This document shows positions 50,887-59,177 of a DNA stretch of 64,000 nt, piece after piece; position 1 is the first letter of the stretch, and every line of letters starts with the position of its first letter. This DNA comes from an uncultured Chloracidobacterium sp. (lineage in GTDB: Bacteria; Acidobacteriota; Blastocatellia; Pyrinomonadales; Pyrinomonadaceae), in contig CALDGX010000232.1 in the NCBI GenBank assembly GCA_937941715.1, positions 13,352 through 77,351 of the forward strand, written 5' to 3'. Under the pieces are notes generated by a model. It worked only from the letters and a program-made list of their open reading frames with translations, was not told where the DNA came from and searched no databases. Position numbers and translations under genes: made by a program.

Positions 50887-53800
50887 TCACTTGCCCAGCG
50901 GCATTCGCAGCAAGTGGCCGCGATATACGAAATAGACGTATAGTTCAGCTTCGTCGACCCACATATTCATACTGTTAAATGTCATCTTGGGCACTCGCAG
51001 GAGCGTCTTGAACCCAAACGTCTTGGTGTCAAAAATGCCGACGACGGTCTCGTTCTTTTCGATGTCGGGGATCGCGGCCCAAAATTCATTCAGCCTTGCT
51101 GTTTTTTGCAGCGGCCGGTAGGTTTGCTGAGTAAGCGGACGAAATTCGCCGCTGACGGGCCCGGTCGCACCTGTCAAAGGATCGACTAGCAGCATCTCGC
51201 CCGGACCCGGATCGTCGCCGACCGTGTCGTCAGGTTCGGCGTCCGGGTCGCCTTCGTATTCGCCGTCGTCGTGTTCATTTTGCTGAACAGCGAGTACCTT
51301 GTTCAGCGTCGGGACGTACGCGACCGGGAGATACGTCATATATTCGGGCAGTTCGATCGGGAATTCACGTCCGTTAACGAGGTTGACCCTGACGAGTTTC
51401 GGGCCGGACTCATCAACATATGTGTAAACGACGACCCATTGCCCGTTCGGCACAATGACCGCATCTGAGTACCAGCCCTGACGCAGGCGTGACTGTTTGC
51501 CGCGCGAGAATTTGAAAAGGCCTTCCGCATCGGTGCGTATCTCGACGTCGCCGGCACGGGCTTTCCACTGTGAGATCGTCGCCTGTACGGCCGCACCGTC
51601 ACGAATCGGGATATACTCGAAACCGGCCGGCTGGTCCGCCGGCCCAACATCCGCTCCGCCCGCCACCTTGCGCCACGAGATGCCCTCCCAGGCCCGCTTT
51701 TCCTGCAGTTTCAGCCGCTTTTCGTAGACCTGCTCGGATTCATTTACCGCACCGTCGGCACCGTCTACGATCGGCTGCTCGCCGCCTTCGGCGACCTCGT
51801 CAAGAGCCTTTTCGATCTCGTCCCTGACTCGCTTTCGGACGACGCGGTCGGTAACCGCGACCCGCAGATCGTCGCCATTTTTCCAGACTGTCTCGACATG
51901 CAGGTTCTCGTCGGCCAACACGATCTCAAGGCCCGGGATCTCCTTACTCAACGAGTACTTTATGCTGCCGGGCGTTGCCTTAAGTTCGGTGAAGTATTTT
52001 TCGAGAGCCGCAAAGAACGGCGGCAGCGGAGCTGCGGCGACAAAGACGCGCCGCCCGCCCGCGCGTCCGAGCATGACGAGTTCCTTGCCCGGACAGTACT
52101 CGTTTGCCGGGCACGAAAGGAACGGCGTCAGTTCGTCGACACGATTATCGGCCAGGAGCGATTTCAGGCTTTCGAATTCGGCGGCCTCAAGCGGCCGCTC
52201 CCGGTACCGCGACTTATCATAGTCCCAGCTGAACAGTACCTTGTCCCTGTAAATTCGGACAAAATTGCCGTCATAGGCGTAAACGCCCAGCAGGTCGTTG
52301 TCGGACCTGACCTCTTTGATTAGCGTTTCCTCGGTCTCTTTCTGATTAGAGGTTTCGTAATAGCCGTAACCGCGGCCAGTGGCGACCGACGGATCGACAC
52401 TCACAAAAAGCGCGTCAAGATATGTTGAGACAATCTCGCTGCCGGCCTCGAGATCGACAAAGAACGCGGTCGTCGCCCCGAGGATCTTTGCCTCATTAGG
52501 GTGCAAAGCAAGCACAGCGGCGCGCGCCTGCGGCGAATCTTCGGACTCGAGATACCGCTCGGCAGCAACGGCGAGCCGCTTATTGCTGCTGCGGGCAAGT
52601 TCAGCGGCCTTCGCGATCGGCAGCGGAGCGCGGATCAAGCGGGCGCACGCCAGCAGGGCCGTTTTGGTGTCGGCGTTATCACCCTCAAAGATGGCCTGAT
52701 ATTCGGCGGCGTCCTCGATCATACAGGCGGCAAAGCCGACCGAGGTCGGAGAACCGGTTCGCAGGTCAAACACGTCCGACGGCTGCTTTTCGCGCAGTTC
52801 GGCGCGGCCGGCGAGCAGGCGGAGCATTCCGTTTGCCGGCGCGCGGTCGCGCTTGACGTCGCTCAGCAGCATCATGTTGATCGCCGCGTTTTGCCACCTC
52901 AGCACAATAGTGCGCAGCGTGTCGGCGATCTTCGGGTCGCGGCTGTCCAAAAAGGCGATGCGATCGACCACCGCTGCCGCGAGTTCGTCGCTGACCATTG
53001 TGGACTGCATAAGCTGTGCGCCGATCATCGACTTAAGTTCACCGGCCGATACCGGTTGGCCGACCGGAGCCAACGGCCGATTGTCGCCGTAACTGTAAAT
53101 ATAAAGTTCGCTGGTGTCCAGATTCGCGTTCGACGCGGCGGCGAGTTCGCTAAACCGCTTGATCGAATATTCCAGTGCGTCGATCTGTTCGGCGACCGTG
53201 TAGCCCTTGCACGCGAGGATCGCCTCGACGACCGCCCGCCTCTCGAAGGGCTCGACCTCCGACATCACGCGCCTCAGTGCCGGCACGGCCCGCGGATCGG
53301 CCTGCGTTCCGAGCGACCCGATTGCCATTGACCTGAATGGAAAGTAAGTTTCTTCAGCTGCGGGTGCAGGCGCGGGTTTGGCGTTTGCCGCCGGCCGGGT
53401 TGCCGACGCATTGGCGGCTGATCGTGCGGCGTTTACCGCAGTATTGGCTGCGCCGATATTCGCCGCCGGAGCGTAAACAGGCCGTTTACCGCGTTCGTCC
53501 AGTACTTTCAGCAGGCCCGTCACACTTTCGGGCAGCTTGACCTGGCGCAGTGCCATCACGATAGCCTCGCGCTCGCCGCCGGCCTCCTTGGCCCAATTCT
53601 TATCCTCCAGCCACGGCAGCATGGCCTTGATTATCTCGGGGTGCGACCGGTCCAGGCCCGTTAAAAGGTTCTTGACCGCCGCCGCTCTCACGACCGGATC
53701 GTTGCTCTTGAGCAGTTCGATCATCTTTTCCGTGTAACGATCGGGCGGCGAGATCAGAACGAGAGTCGTCAGGCCCGTGTACCCGCCCATATCGGCGAGC

Positions 53801-54651
53801 GTTTCGTCACCGAGCAGCGACATATACCACTCGTCGCGGCCGGCCCATTCCTTTTCGCTGACGAGAGCGTCCATCGCCAGATCGCGCATTGGGGCACCGA
53901 GCGTCTTGTCTTCGACGATCGACTTAAGTTCGTCGCGATAGCGCTCAGTATCGCCGAGCGAGTCGGTATCGAGAGCGTGTCGGTACGCGGCCCACGCCGC
54001 CAATGCCCGGCCCGCCTTGTTCTGATCGCCTGTTCGAAGCCGATCGACTAGCGGTTTGGCCTTTTCCCAATCGACCCGCACGAGAGCCAGCAGTTCGTCG
54101 TGGCTTGAGACATATGTGTCCGTACTCCCGACGCCTGCGGCCAGCCGGTAAAGGTCGCTGGTGAAATATTTGCTGTTATACGTTAGCCACTGCTTGATCG
54201 CGGCCCGCTGGTCCTTGCTGAACGCACCGGCCGTGCCCTCAGCGTCATAGATGCGTTTGATAAACTCCACCGCCCGTTCGGTCTTGCCGAGAGCATTGAT
54301 GTAATCAGGCAGCAGTTTCGGATCGCGTTCGATCTCGCCCATCAGCCGGTCGAGTGCCTTGTCCGAGGGCTCGGGATTATACCTGAGATTCTGGTACAAC
54401 GAGTTCATCCGTGCCCAGTAATCGAGCAGCTCGGCCGTCGGTGCGTCGTCCTTCGGCTGCTTGGCCTTATCATAGGTCCCGGCCGTGTTCGCCGAAAAGA
54501 CCCGGTTGAACGGATTTGGCGGCGGCGGAGCCGGCAACCGCAGCAGGGCGGCGATCGGATCGTCTTTTGCGGAAGTGTGGGGCAAAAAGATGGCTGCTTC
54601 GATCAGCAAGAGTGCCGTGCAAAGTGCGATCGCCGTATATAGCCTTTTCAT
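50887..54651 (-). CDS. Large exported HEAT-repeat-like protein of unknown function
   Basis: A 1254-aa protein. The ATG at 54651 has AGGAGA about 10 bp upstream and gives a signal peptide (MKRLYTAIALCTALLLIEAA); an in-frame TTG three codons earlier is too close to that site. The first 400 residues consist of alpha-helical pairs like HEAT repeats (KSNDPVVRAAAVKNLLTGLD, ADPRAVPALRRVMSEVEP). An Ala/Pro/Asn-rich linker separates them near residue 405-440. The C-terminal third contains beta-rich sequence with FKTLLRVPKMTF, possibly a propeller. The acidic segment DDGEYEGDPDAEPDDTVG near residue 1130 is odd. No enzyme motif is recognised; it is probably a periplasmic scaffold. Confidence 0.7.
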   Translation of the reverse strand: MKRLYTAIALCTALLLIEAAIFLPHTSAKDDPIAALLRLPAPPPPNPFNRVFSANTAGTYDKAKQPKDDAPTAELLDYWARMNSLYQNLRYNPEPSDKALDRLMGEIERDPKLLPDYINALGKTERAVEFIKRIYDAEGTAGAFSKDQRAAIKQWLTYNSKYFTSDLYRLAAGVGSTDTYVSSHDELLALVRVDWEKAKPLVDRLRTGDQNKAGRALAAWAAYRHALDTDSLGDTERYRDELKSIVEDKTLGAPMRDLAMDALVSEKEWAGRDEWYMSLLGDETLADMGGYTGLTTLVLISPPDRYTEKMIELLKSNDPVVRAAAVKNLLTGLDRSHPEIIKAMLPWLEDKNWAKEAGGEREAIVMALRQVKLPESVTGLLKVLDERGKRPVYAPAANIGAANTAVNAARSAANASATRPAANAKPAPAPAAEETYFPFRSMAIGSLGTQADPRAVPALRRVMSEVEPFERRAVVEAILACKGYTVAEQIDALEYSIKRFSELAAASNANLDTSELYIYSYGDNRPLAPVGQPVSAGELKSMIGAQLMQSTMVSDELAAAVVDRIAFLDSRDPKIADTLRTIVLRWQNAAINMMLLSDVKRDRAPANGMLRLLAGRAELREKQPSDVFDLRTGSPTSVGFAACMIEDAAEYQAIFEGDNADTKTALLACARLIRAPLPIAKAAELARSSNKRLAVAAERYLESEDSPQARAAVLALHPNEAKILGATTAFFVDLEAGSEIVSTYLDALFVSVDPSVATGRGYGYYETSNQKETEETLIKEVRSDNDLLGVYAYDGNFVRIYRDKVLFSWDYDKSRYRERPLEAAEFESLKSLLADNRVDELTPFLSCPANEYCPGKELVMLGRAGGRRVFVAAAPLPPFFAALEKYFTELKATPGSIKYSLSKEIPGLEIVLADENLHVETVWKNGDDLRVAVTDRVVRKRVRDEIEKALDEVAEGGEQPIVDGADGAVNESEQVYEKRLKLQEKRAWEGISWRKVAGGADVGPADQPAGFEYIPIRDGAAVQATISQWKARAGDVEIRTDAEGLFKFSRGKQSRLRQGWYSDAVIVPNGQWVVVYTYVDESGPKLVRVNLVNGREFPIELPEYMTYLPVAYVPTLNKVLAVQQNEHDDGEYEGDPDAEPDDTVGDDPGPGEMLLVDPLTGATGPVSGEFRPLTQQTYRPLQKTARLNEFWAAIPDIEKNETVVGIFDTKTFGFKTLLRVPKMTFNSMNMWVDEAELYVYFVYRGHLLRMPLGK

Positions 54652-54756
54652 TATGGGCAATTCTCCTGTCGCCTTAGATGTTGCGATTATAACCCTTTAC
54701 TGCACTTAATTATCAACATTAAAATGGCCCGCCGGAGCTTAATTTCGCCCCGACCC

Positions 54757-54770
54757 GCGGCATATGCCGC
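54757..54770. repeat. Perfect palindrome GCGGCATATGCCGC, copy 2
   Basis: An identical copy of the 14-bp palindrome at 17621, in the divergent gap between the HEAT-like gene and the threonine dehydratase-like gene, about 90 bp upstream of the latter. Apart from the palindrome the two flanks are unrelated. Confidence 0.55.
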
Positions 54771-54861
54771 TTGTCACAATTGCCGGGCGGCGTTATCCTC
54801 AATTGTTAAGAAAAGAACGTCCAAATAAGCGCTTTTTGCGGTTCCGCAACGCCAATACATC

Positions 54862-55812
54862 ATGCTCGAACTCATCAAACAGGCCGAAGAAAGGATCGCA
54901 CCTTTCGTCAAACGCACGCCGCTCGAATACAGCAACTCGCTCAGCCGCCGGCTCGGTTTCCCGGTCTTTGTCAAATTCGAGCTCTTTCAGCTGACCGGTG
55001 CGTTCAAGATCCGCGGTGCTTTTAACAAGCTTCTCTCGATGTCGGATGACGAGCGCCGACGCGGCGTGGTCGCCGTCAGCGGAGGTAATCACGCTCAGGC
55101 GGTCGCGCTTGCGTCAAGCAAACTCGGCGTCGATGCCGTCATTGTGATGCCGCAGAACACGCCGCAGATATATCTCGACGCCACCCGCAGATACGGTGCG
55201 ACCGTTGATCTGCAGCCGACGATCGCCGAGGCGTTTGCCAAGGTCGAGCATTACCGCGCCGACGGACGCGTTTTCGTCCACCCGTTTGACGATCCGCTCG
55301 TGCTGGCGGGGCAGGGAACCGTCGGGCTCGAGATCATCGAGGATCTGCCGGAGGTGACCGATGTCATCGTCAGCATCGGCGGCGGCGGCCTCGCCGGGGG
55401 CGTCGCATCGGCCGTAAAGGGCCACAACCCGTCGATCCGCGTGTGGGGTGTCGAGACCGTCGGCGCCGACGCGATGGCGAGGGCACTCGTCGCCGGACAT
55501 CCGGTCCAGCTCGACGCCATTACCTCGATCGCCAAAACGCTCGGAGCCCCGGCCGTTTCCGACCTCACTCTCTCACTCGTCCAAAGATATTTCGAGAGCG
55601 TGACGGTGGTCTCCGACGCCGACACGGTCCGTGCGATGAATTTCATCCTCGAGCGGCTCAAGGTGATCACCGAGCCGGCCGCTGCCTGCACCGTCACCGC
55701 CGCGGAAGAGCTTCGCGCCAATTTCGGCCAGGACAGCCGCGTCGCGCTTGTCTTTTGCGGCGGCAATACCTCGGCCGCCGACCTCTGCGGATATCAGTCG
55801 CTGATCGCGTAA
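54862..55812 (+). CDS. Threonine/serine dehydratase-like PLP enzyme
   Basis: A 316-aa fold-type II PLP enzyme. Lys49 in QLTGAFKIRGA is the cofactor lysine, SGGNHAQAVALA binds substrate carboxylate, and the glycine loop SIGGGGLAGGVAS binds the PLP phosphate. It lacks the C-terminal ACT domain of biosynthetic IlvA, so it resembles catabolic threonine ammonia-lyase or serine racemase/dehydratase; the choice between them is not certain. It would convert threonine to 2-oxobutyrate or serine to pyruvate. It stands alone in orientation with the following hydrolase gene, 95 bp away. Confidence 0.88.
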   Translation: MLELIKQAEERIAPFVKRTPLEYSNSLSRRLGFPVFVKFELFQLTGAFKIRGAFNKLLSMSDDERRRGVVAVSGGNHAQAVALASSKLGVDAVIVMPQNTPQIYLDATRRYGATVDLQPTIAEAFAKVEHYRADGRVFVHPFDDPLVLAGQGTVGLEIIEDLPEVTDVIVSIGGGGLAGGVASAVKGHNPSIRVWGVETVGADAMARALVAGHPVQLDAITSIAKTLGAPAVSDLTLSLVQRYFESVTVVSDADTVRAMNFILERLKVITEPAAACTVTAAEELRANFGQDSRVALVFCGGNTSAADLCGYQSLIA

Positions 55813-55907
55813 ATATCTGCCGTCACACCTGCCGTCGCATGATTTTGCTTGAAACCCGCACCACCGTTAGGTATCCTTTTCAAAAGTCTGAAAACAAGGA
55901 GTAATTA

Positions 55908-56795
55908 ATGGAACGCAAGACTGCCGACGAATACCCGCAGGAGCTATTGGACCTTTTTCACGAATACCAGCACGGCGATATCGACCGCCGTTCGTTCTTA
56001 CGCGACGCGGCAAAGTTTGCCGTCGGCGGCCTCACCGTCGCTGCGATATTTGAGAGCCTGACGCCAAACTACGCGTGGGCGCAGACGGTGCCGCCGCAGG
56101 ACAAGGACATCAAGGTCGGCTACGAGACCGTCGAGTCGCCGGCCGGCAACGGCTCCATCAAGGGCTATCTCGCCAAGCCCGCCAAGGGCAAAAAGTTCGC
56201 CGTCGTGCTCGTCATTCACGAAAATCGCGGGCTCAACCCCTACATCGAGGACGTCGCCCGCCGCCTCGCCAAGGCCGGCTGCATGGCGTTTGCTCCCGAC
56301 GGTTTGACGTCGGTCGGCGGTTATCCGGGTGATGATCAGAAAGGTGCGGCGGCATTTCGCACCGTTGACGGCAAGAAAATGACCGAAGATTTCGTCGCGG
56401 CCGCCAAATGGCTCAAAGCACGCAAGGACAGCAAGGGCAAGCTCGGCGCGGTCGGCTTTTGTTTCGGCGGCGGTATGGTCAACCAGCTCGCCGTCCGCCT
56501 CGGCAAGGACCTCAACGCCGGCGTCGCCTTTTACGGCCGTCAGGCGGGCGTCGCCGACGTTCCTAAGATCTTTGCCCCGCTGATGTTTCACTACGCGGGC
56601 AATGACCAGGGCGTCAACGCCGGCATCGCCGCCTACGAAACCGCCCTCAAGGAAAACAAAAAGACCTTCGAGACCTTTACCTACGAGGGCAAGCAGCACG
56701 GATTTCACAACGACACGACGCCGCGTTTTGACGAAGCCTCGGCCAAACTCGCGTGGGAACGCACGCTTGAGTTCTTTAAGAAGAATTTGAAGTGA
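55908..56795 (+). CDS. Tat-exported dienelactone hydrolase-family protein
   Basis: A 295-aa alpha/beta hydrolase. The N-terminus has a twin-arginine signal-like DRRSFLRDAAKFAVGGLTV (about residues 26-44) followed by cleavage near AWAQ. The nucleophile elbow is GFCFGGGM with the Cys of the dienelactone hydrolase family, then the C-terminal His in KQHGFHNDTT. The Asp of the triad probably lies in the AGNDQGVN segment. Substrates of this family range from dienelactones to unknown esters; the exact one is open. A terminator follows about 75 bp downstream. Confidence 0.85.
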   Translation: MERKTADEYPQELLDLFHEYQHGDIDRRSFLRDAAKFAVGGLTVAAIFESLTPNYAWAQTVPPQDKDIKVGYETVESPAGNGSIKGYLAKPAKGKKFAVVLVIHENRGLNPYIEDVARRLAKAGCMAFAPDGLTSVGGYPGDDQKGAAAFRTVDGKKMTEDFVAAAKWLKARKDSKGKLGAVGFCFGGGMVNQLAVRLGKDLNAGVAFYGRQAGVADVPKIFAPLMFHYAGNDQGVNAGIAAYETALKENKKTFETFTYEGKQHGFHNDTTPRFDEASAKLAWERTLEFFKKNLK

Positions 56796-56813
56796 GTCCT
56801 TCATGAAGAGTTG

Positions 56814-56862
56814 TGAGTGATGAGTGATGAGTGATTAGTGATTAGTGATCAGTGATCAGTGA
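56814..56862. repeat. Seven-copy heptamer repeat TNAGTGA
   Basis: Seven adjacent 7-bp units: TGAGTGA three times, TTAGTGA twice, TCAGTGA twice. The second base changes in blocks, giving a graded minisatellite just before a terminator. No coding function is apparent, and no spacers occur between units. Confidence 0.8.
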
Positions 56863-56872
56863 CAATAGTGTC

Positions 56873-56902
56873 AAAGCCCGTGGGCAGCAGCTTGCGGGCT
56901 TT
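56873..56902 (+). terminator. Rho-independent terminator after the dienelactone hydrolase gene
   Basis: AAAGCCCG (56873-56880) pairs with CGGGCTTT (56895-56902) with a 14-nt loop, followed by TTT. It lies about 75 bp past the plus-strand stop. Confidence 0.8.
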
Positions 56903-56957
56903 TTTCATTTCCGGGACGTCACATAGCCTCCGATCCCTGCAGATCTTATCTTTGCGA

Positions 56958-57076
56958 CCTTCGCGTCCTAACCTCGCGGCCTTTGCGGTAGAAAGTCTCT
57001 TCTTCTCCCCGACCCACGCGCTTGCCGCCGGATCGCTTTCCGTCCTTCGCGTCCTAATTTCGCGTCCTTTGCGGTA
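56958..57076. repeat. 33-bp direct repeat pair
   Basis: CCTTCGCGTCCTAACCTCGC... at 56958-56990 recurs at 57044-57076 with 30 of 33 bases identical, 86 bp apart start to start. Repeats of this 'TTCGCGTCCTTTGCGGT' type are common intergenic elements in many environmental bacteria (general knowledge). The 395-bp gap 56796-57191 contains this pair, the heptamer repeat and the terminator, and no gene I can support. Confidence 0.7.
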
Positions 57077-57191
57077 AAGCCTCCTCTCCATTTCCCGCGT
57101 GTGCCATACACGAAACAACTTGCAATAGACGCGACAGTCGTGTTACTATCCGAAATGAACGGACGAATCGCCGCCTCCGTCACCAAACCCG

Positions 57192-58406
57192 ATGGACCTC
57201 GAAAGATATAAGGAACAGGAACGCCGCCGGCTCGACTCGCTTTTACGCGATCGCGGAGCCTCCCCGGAAGAGCGCCGCGCAAGCATTCAGAAACTGCGCC
57301 TCCGTCAGAACGAATATATGCATGACCGCTATAACGCTCTTTTGACCGGGCCGGCGGAGTTCTGGATCGAGTCGGAGCGGATGGAGCGGTACGAGCGGCG
57401 GCAGCTGCTGGGCGACCTCTGGGCCGAGGGCGAGATAGCGGTGCTCGGCGGCCGCAGCGGCATCGGCAAGAGCATTTTTGCCGTTCACCTGGCCACCGCA
57501 CTTGCCGCCGGCGAGGCTTTCGGGCCGTATCCGGCCGCCGAACCGCGGCGCGTGCTGTACGTCGATCTCGATTCGAGCCCCGAGCTCTTTGCCCGCCGAT
57601 ACTCGCGCAACGTCGACGGCCGTCCGGCGCCGTATGAATTTCCCGAGGGGTTTCTGCGTTCGGTCTTCGAGTGGGACACGCCCCTGCCGCCGGGTTACGA
57701 GTCGATGGAATCGCTGATCTTCGACTCGATCATCGAGTCGGCCGCCAATAACAACTGCCGCACGATCATCATCGACAGCCTGCCCCAGATCGCCGCTCAC
57801 GGCAAGCAGCGAAACCTGATCGATTTTTTGTTGCGGTTCAAATGGCTGCGTGACAGCGGCAAGGCGTCGATCCTGCTGATCGCCGAGACGACCCCGGTCG
57901 GCCGTACGCCCGACGCCGTCAGCCACGATATCGCCGGCCCCGGCATCGTCAAAAGCGTCGCCGACAGCATATTTACGCTCAGCCCACGCCGGCGTTCGCC
58001 GCACGTCCGCTATCTGAAGCACGTCAAATCGAGCGCCTCGACCGCGGCCGAGAGCCGGGGCATCGAGCTGTTCGAGATCCGCGGCCGCAGCAGCGTGCGG
58101 GACGGGGCCGAGATCGTCCCGCACGGCCAACTACCGCCCGCTGACAGCTTTCCCGAGTTTCACCACATCGGCCACTCGACCGAGGAACTGCGTTATTATC
58201 CGTCGATGATCAACGACGCCGACCTCGGCCGCCGCGTCCGCCACCTCGCCGCCAACGGCCTGACACCGCGCCTCATCGCACTCGTGCTCGAGGTCACGCC
58301 CATCGCCGTCGCCAGCTACCTCCGCACCGCCGCCGACCCCGAACTCCGGCCCAGATCGCTCGGCTATATCGACATCACCGCCGAACCCAAGCCCCCATCA
58401 GAGTGA
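57192..58406 (+). CDS. RepA/RecA-like AAA ATPase with C-terminal helix-turn-helix
   Basis: A 404-aa ATPase of the AAA_25/RepA type, hexameric RecA-like helicases that in plasmids open the origin. Residues 1-50 are a charged coiled coil. Walker A is GGRSGIGKS (86-94) and Walker B is TIIIDSLP (191-198), with a conserved LLIAETTPVG after it. The C-terminal region LAANGLTPRLIALVLEVTPI looks like a helix-turn-helix (about 350-375). The last about 20 codons, plus the stop region, are partly repeated at the window's end. Its position next to repeats suggests a mobile-element origin, but no other replication gene is seen. Confidence 0.75.
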   Translation: MDLERYKEQERRRLDSLLRDRGASPEERRASIQKLRLRQNEYMHDRYNALLTGPAEFWIESERMERYERRQLLGDLWAEGEIAVLGGRSGIGKSIFAVHLATALAAGEAFGPYPAAEPRRVLYVDLDSSPELFARRYSRNVDGRPAPYEFPEGFLRSVFEWDTPLPPGYESMESLIFDSIIESAANNNCRTIIIDSLPQIAAHGKQRNLIDFLLRFKWLRDSGKASILLIAETTPVGRTPDAVSHDIAGPGIVKSVADSIFTLSPRRRSPHVRYLKHVKSSASTAAESRGIELFEIRGRSSVRDGAEIVPHGQLPPADSFPEFHHIGHSTEELRYYPSMINDADLGRRVRHLAANGLTPRLIALVLEVTPIAVASYLRTAADPELRPRSLGYIDITAEPKPPSE

Positions 58407-58421
58407 CCGCCCAACTCACCG

Positions 58422-58565
58422 GACTCGCAAGACTCGCTTGACTCGCCAGACTCGCTTGACTCGCCAGACTCGCTTGACTCGCCAGACTCGATTGACTTGA
58501 TCGACTCGCTCGACTCGATAGACTCAATAGACTCTGTTGACTCGCCCGACTCAATAGACTCGCCC
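58422..58565. repeat. Sixteen-copy 9-bp tandem repeat GACTCGNNN
   Basis: Sixteen exact 9-bp registers from 58422: nearly all begin GACTCG (some GACTTG, GACTCA or GACTCT), and the last three bases vary (CAA, CTT, CCA, ATT and others). CTT/CCA alternate in an 18-bp superunit. As 9 is divisible by 3, open frames on both strands (Ser/Glu- and Ser/Ala-rich) are forced and are not counted as genes. It starts 15 bp after the ATPase stop. Confidence 0.85.
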
Positions 58566-58595
58566 GATCTACCGGGCAATTAGATCTATTGCCAA

Positions 58596-58625
58596 AAAGC
58601 CCCGCCGATCGCACGGCGAGGCTTT
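58596..58625 (+). terminator. Terminator after the ATPase gene
   Basis: AAAGCCCCGCCG (58596-58607) pairs with CGGCGAGGCTTT (58614-58625) with one mismatch and a 6-nt loop. Its left half (AAAAAGCCCCGCCGATCGC, 58594-58612) is found again, 19 of 19, at 63796-63814. Confidence 0.8.
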
Positions 58626-58658
58626 CTTACGGACTACCAACTACCTACTAACTACCCG

Positions 58659-58739
58659 CTACTCGATACCTTCAATTTCCTTCGGCAGCACAACCCCCAC
58701 CGAACTCCCGACCGTTGCAATTCTGAGCGTGTTCGTCAA
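58659..58739 (-). pseudogene. Remnant of AbrB/MazE-type antitoxin gene
   Basis: On the minus strand a TTG-started stretch reads TNTLRIATVGSSVGVVLPKE and stops seven codons later (TAG at 58659). This matches the N-terminal DNA-binding strand region of SpoVT-AbrB antitoxins (LRxIGNSxGVVLPKE) and then ends where a full antitoxin would continue for about 50 residues. No toxin is recognisable beside it. The rest of the 58407-59177 gap (repeat, terminator, this remnant, then 58740-59177) shows no other supported gene, although short decayed coding pieces may be present. The domain match is good; the extent is uncertain. Confidence 0.5.
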
Positions 58740-59177
58740 ACAAGTGGATCAAAACAGGCGTGATAATACGCGGCCCGTATTTTCCTTGTCGCCGAATCGG
58801 ACCTCATGCACGATGACTAAGCTGAAGCCCGTCCCGTCCCGGAAGCCAACGAGAGCAAACTCCGCGCGGAAGCAAACCACCTGTAAACCCTCGGAAGCCA
58901 CAACTCAAAAGAAATACTTGTCGATTCGGTTATGGACGGCTCATATGGACTTTACCTGAAACGCGAGGCGAGTACCTAGGCGATCTTGACGGCGAAGACT
59001 TGATCCCAAAATCTGCATCGAGATGATCGAGGGACGGCGACTGTGAGATGTCAGTGATTCTAATAGCGATTGGATAAACGCACTCAGTGCCTCAAATGCT
59101 CTACATCAGCGACAGCCTCGTGGACTTTACTAGGCGCGGCTCTCCGCTTTTGACTCAAAAGCAAAAAGTTGTTGTAT

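Noticed and set aside
58422..58565. Possible CRISPR array
   Set aside because: Units are 9 bp and directly adjacent, with no unique spacers of about 30 bp; it is a simple tandem repeat and no cas gene is present.
58364..58614. Ser/Glu-rich and Ser/Ala-rich minus-strand open frames
   Set aside because: They are forced by the 9-bp GACTCGNNN repeat, have no ribosome binding site and overlap the end of the ATPase gene.
58729..58959. 76-codon plus-strand open frame after the ATPase gene
   Set aside because: Lys/Arg/Thr-rich with no domain, no ribosome binding site, and overlapping the antitoxin remnant by a few bases.
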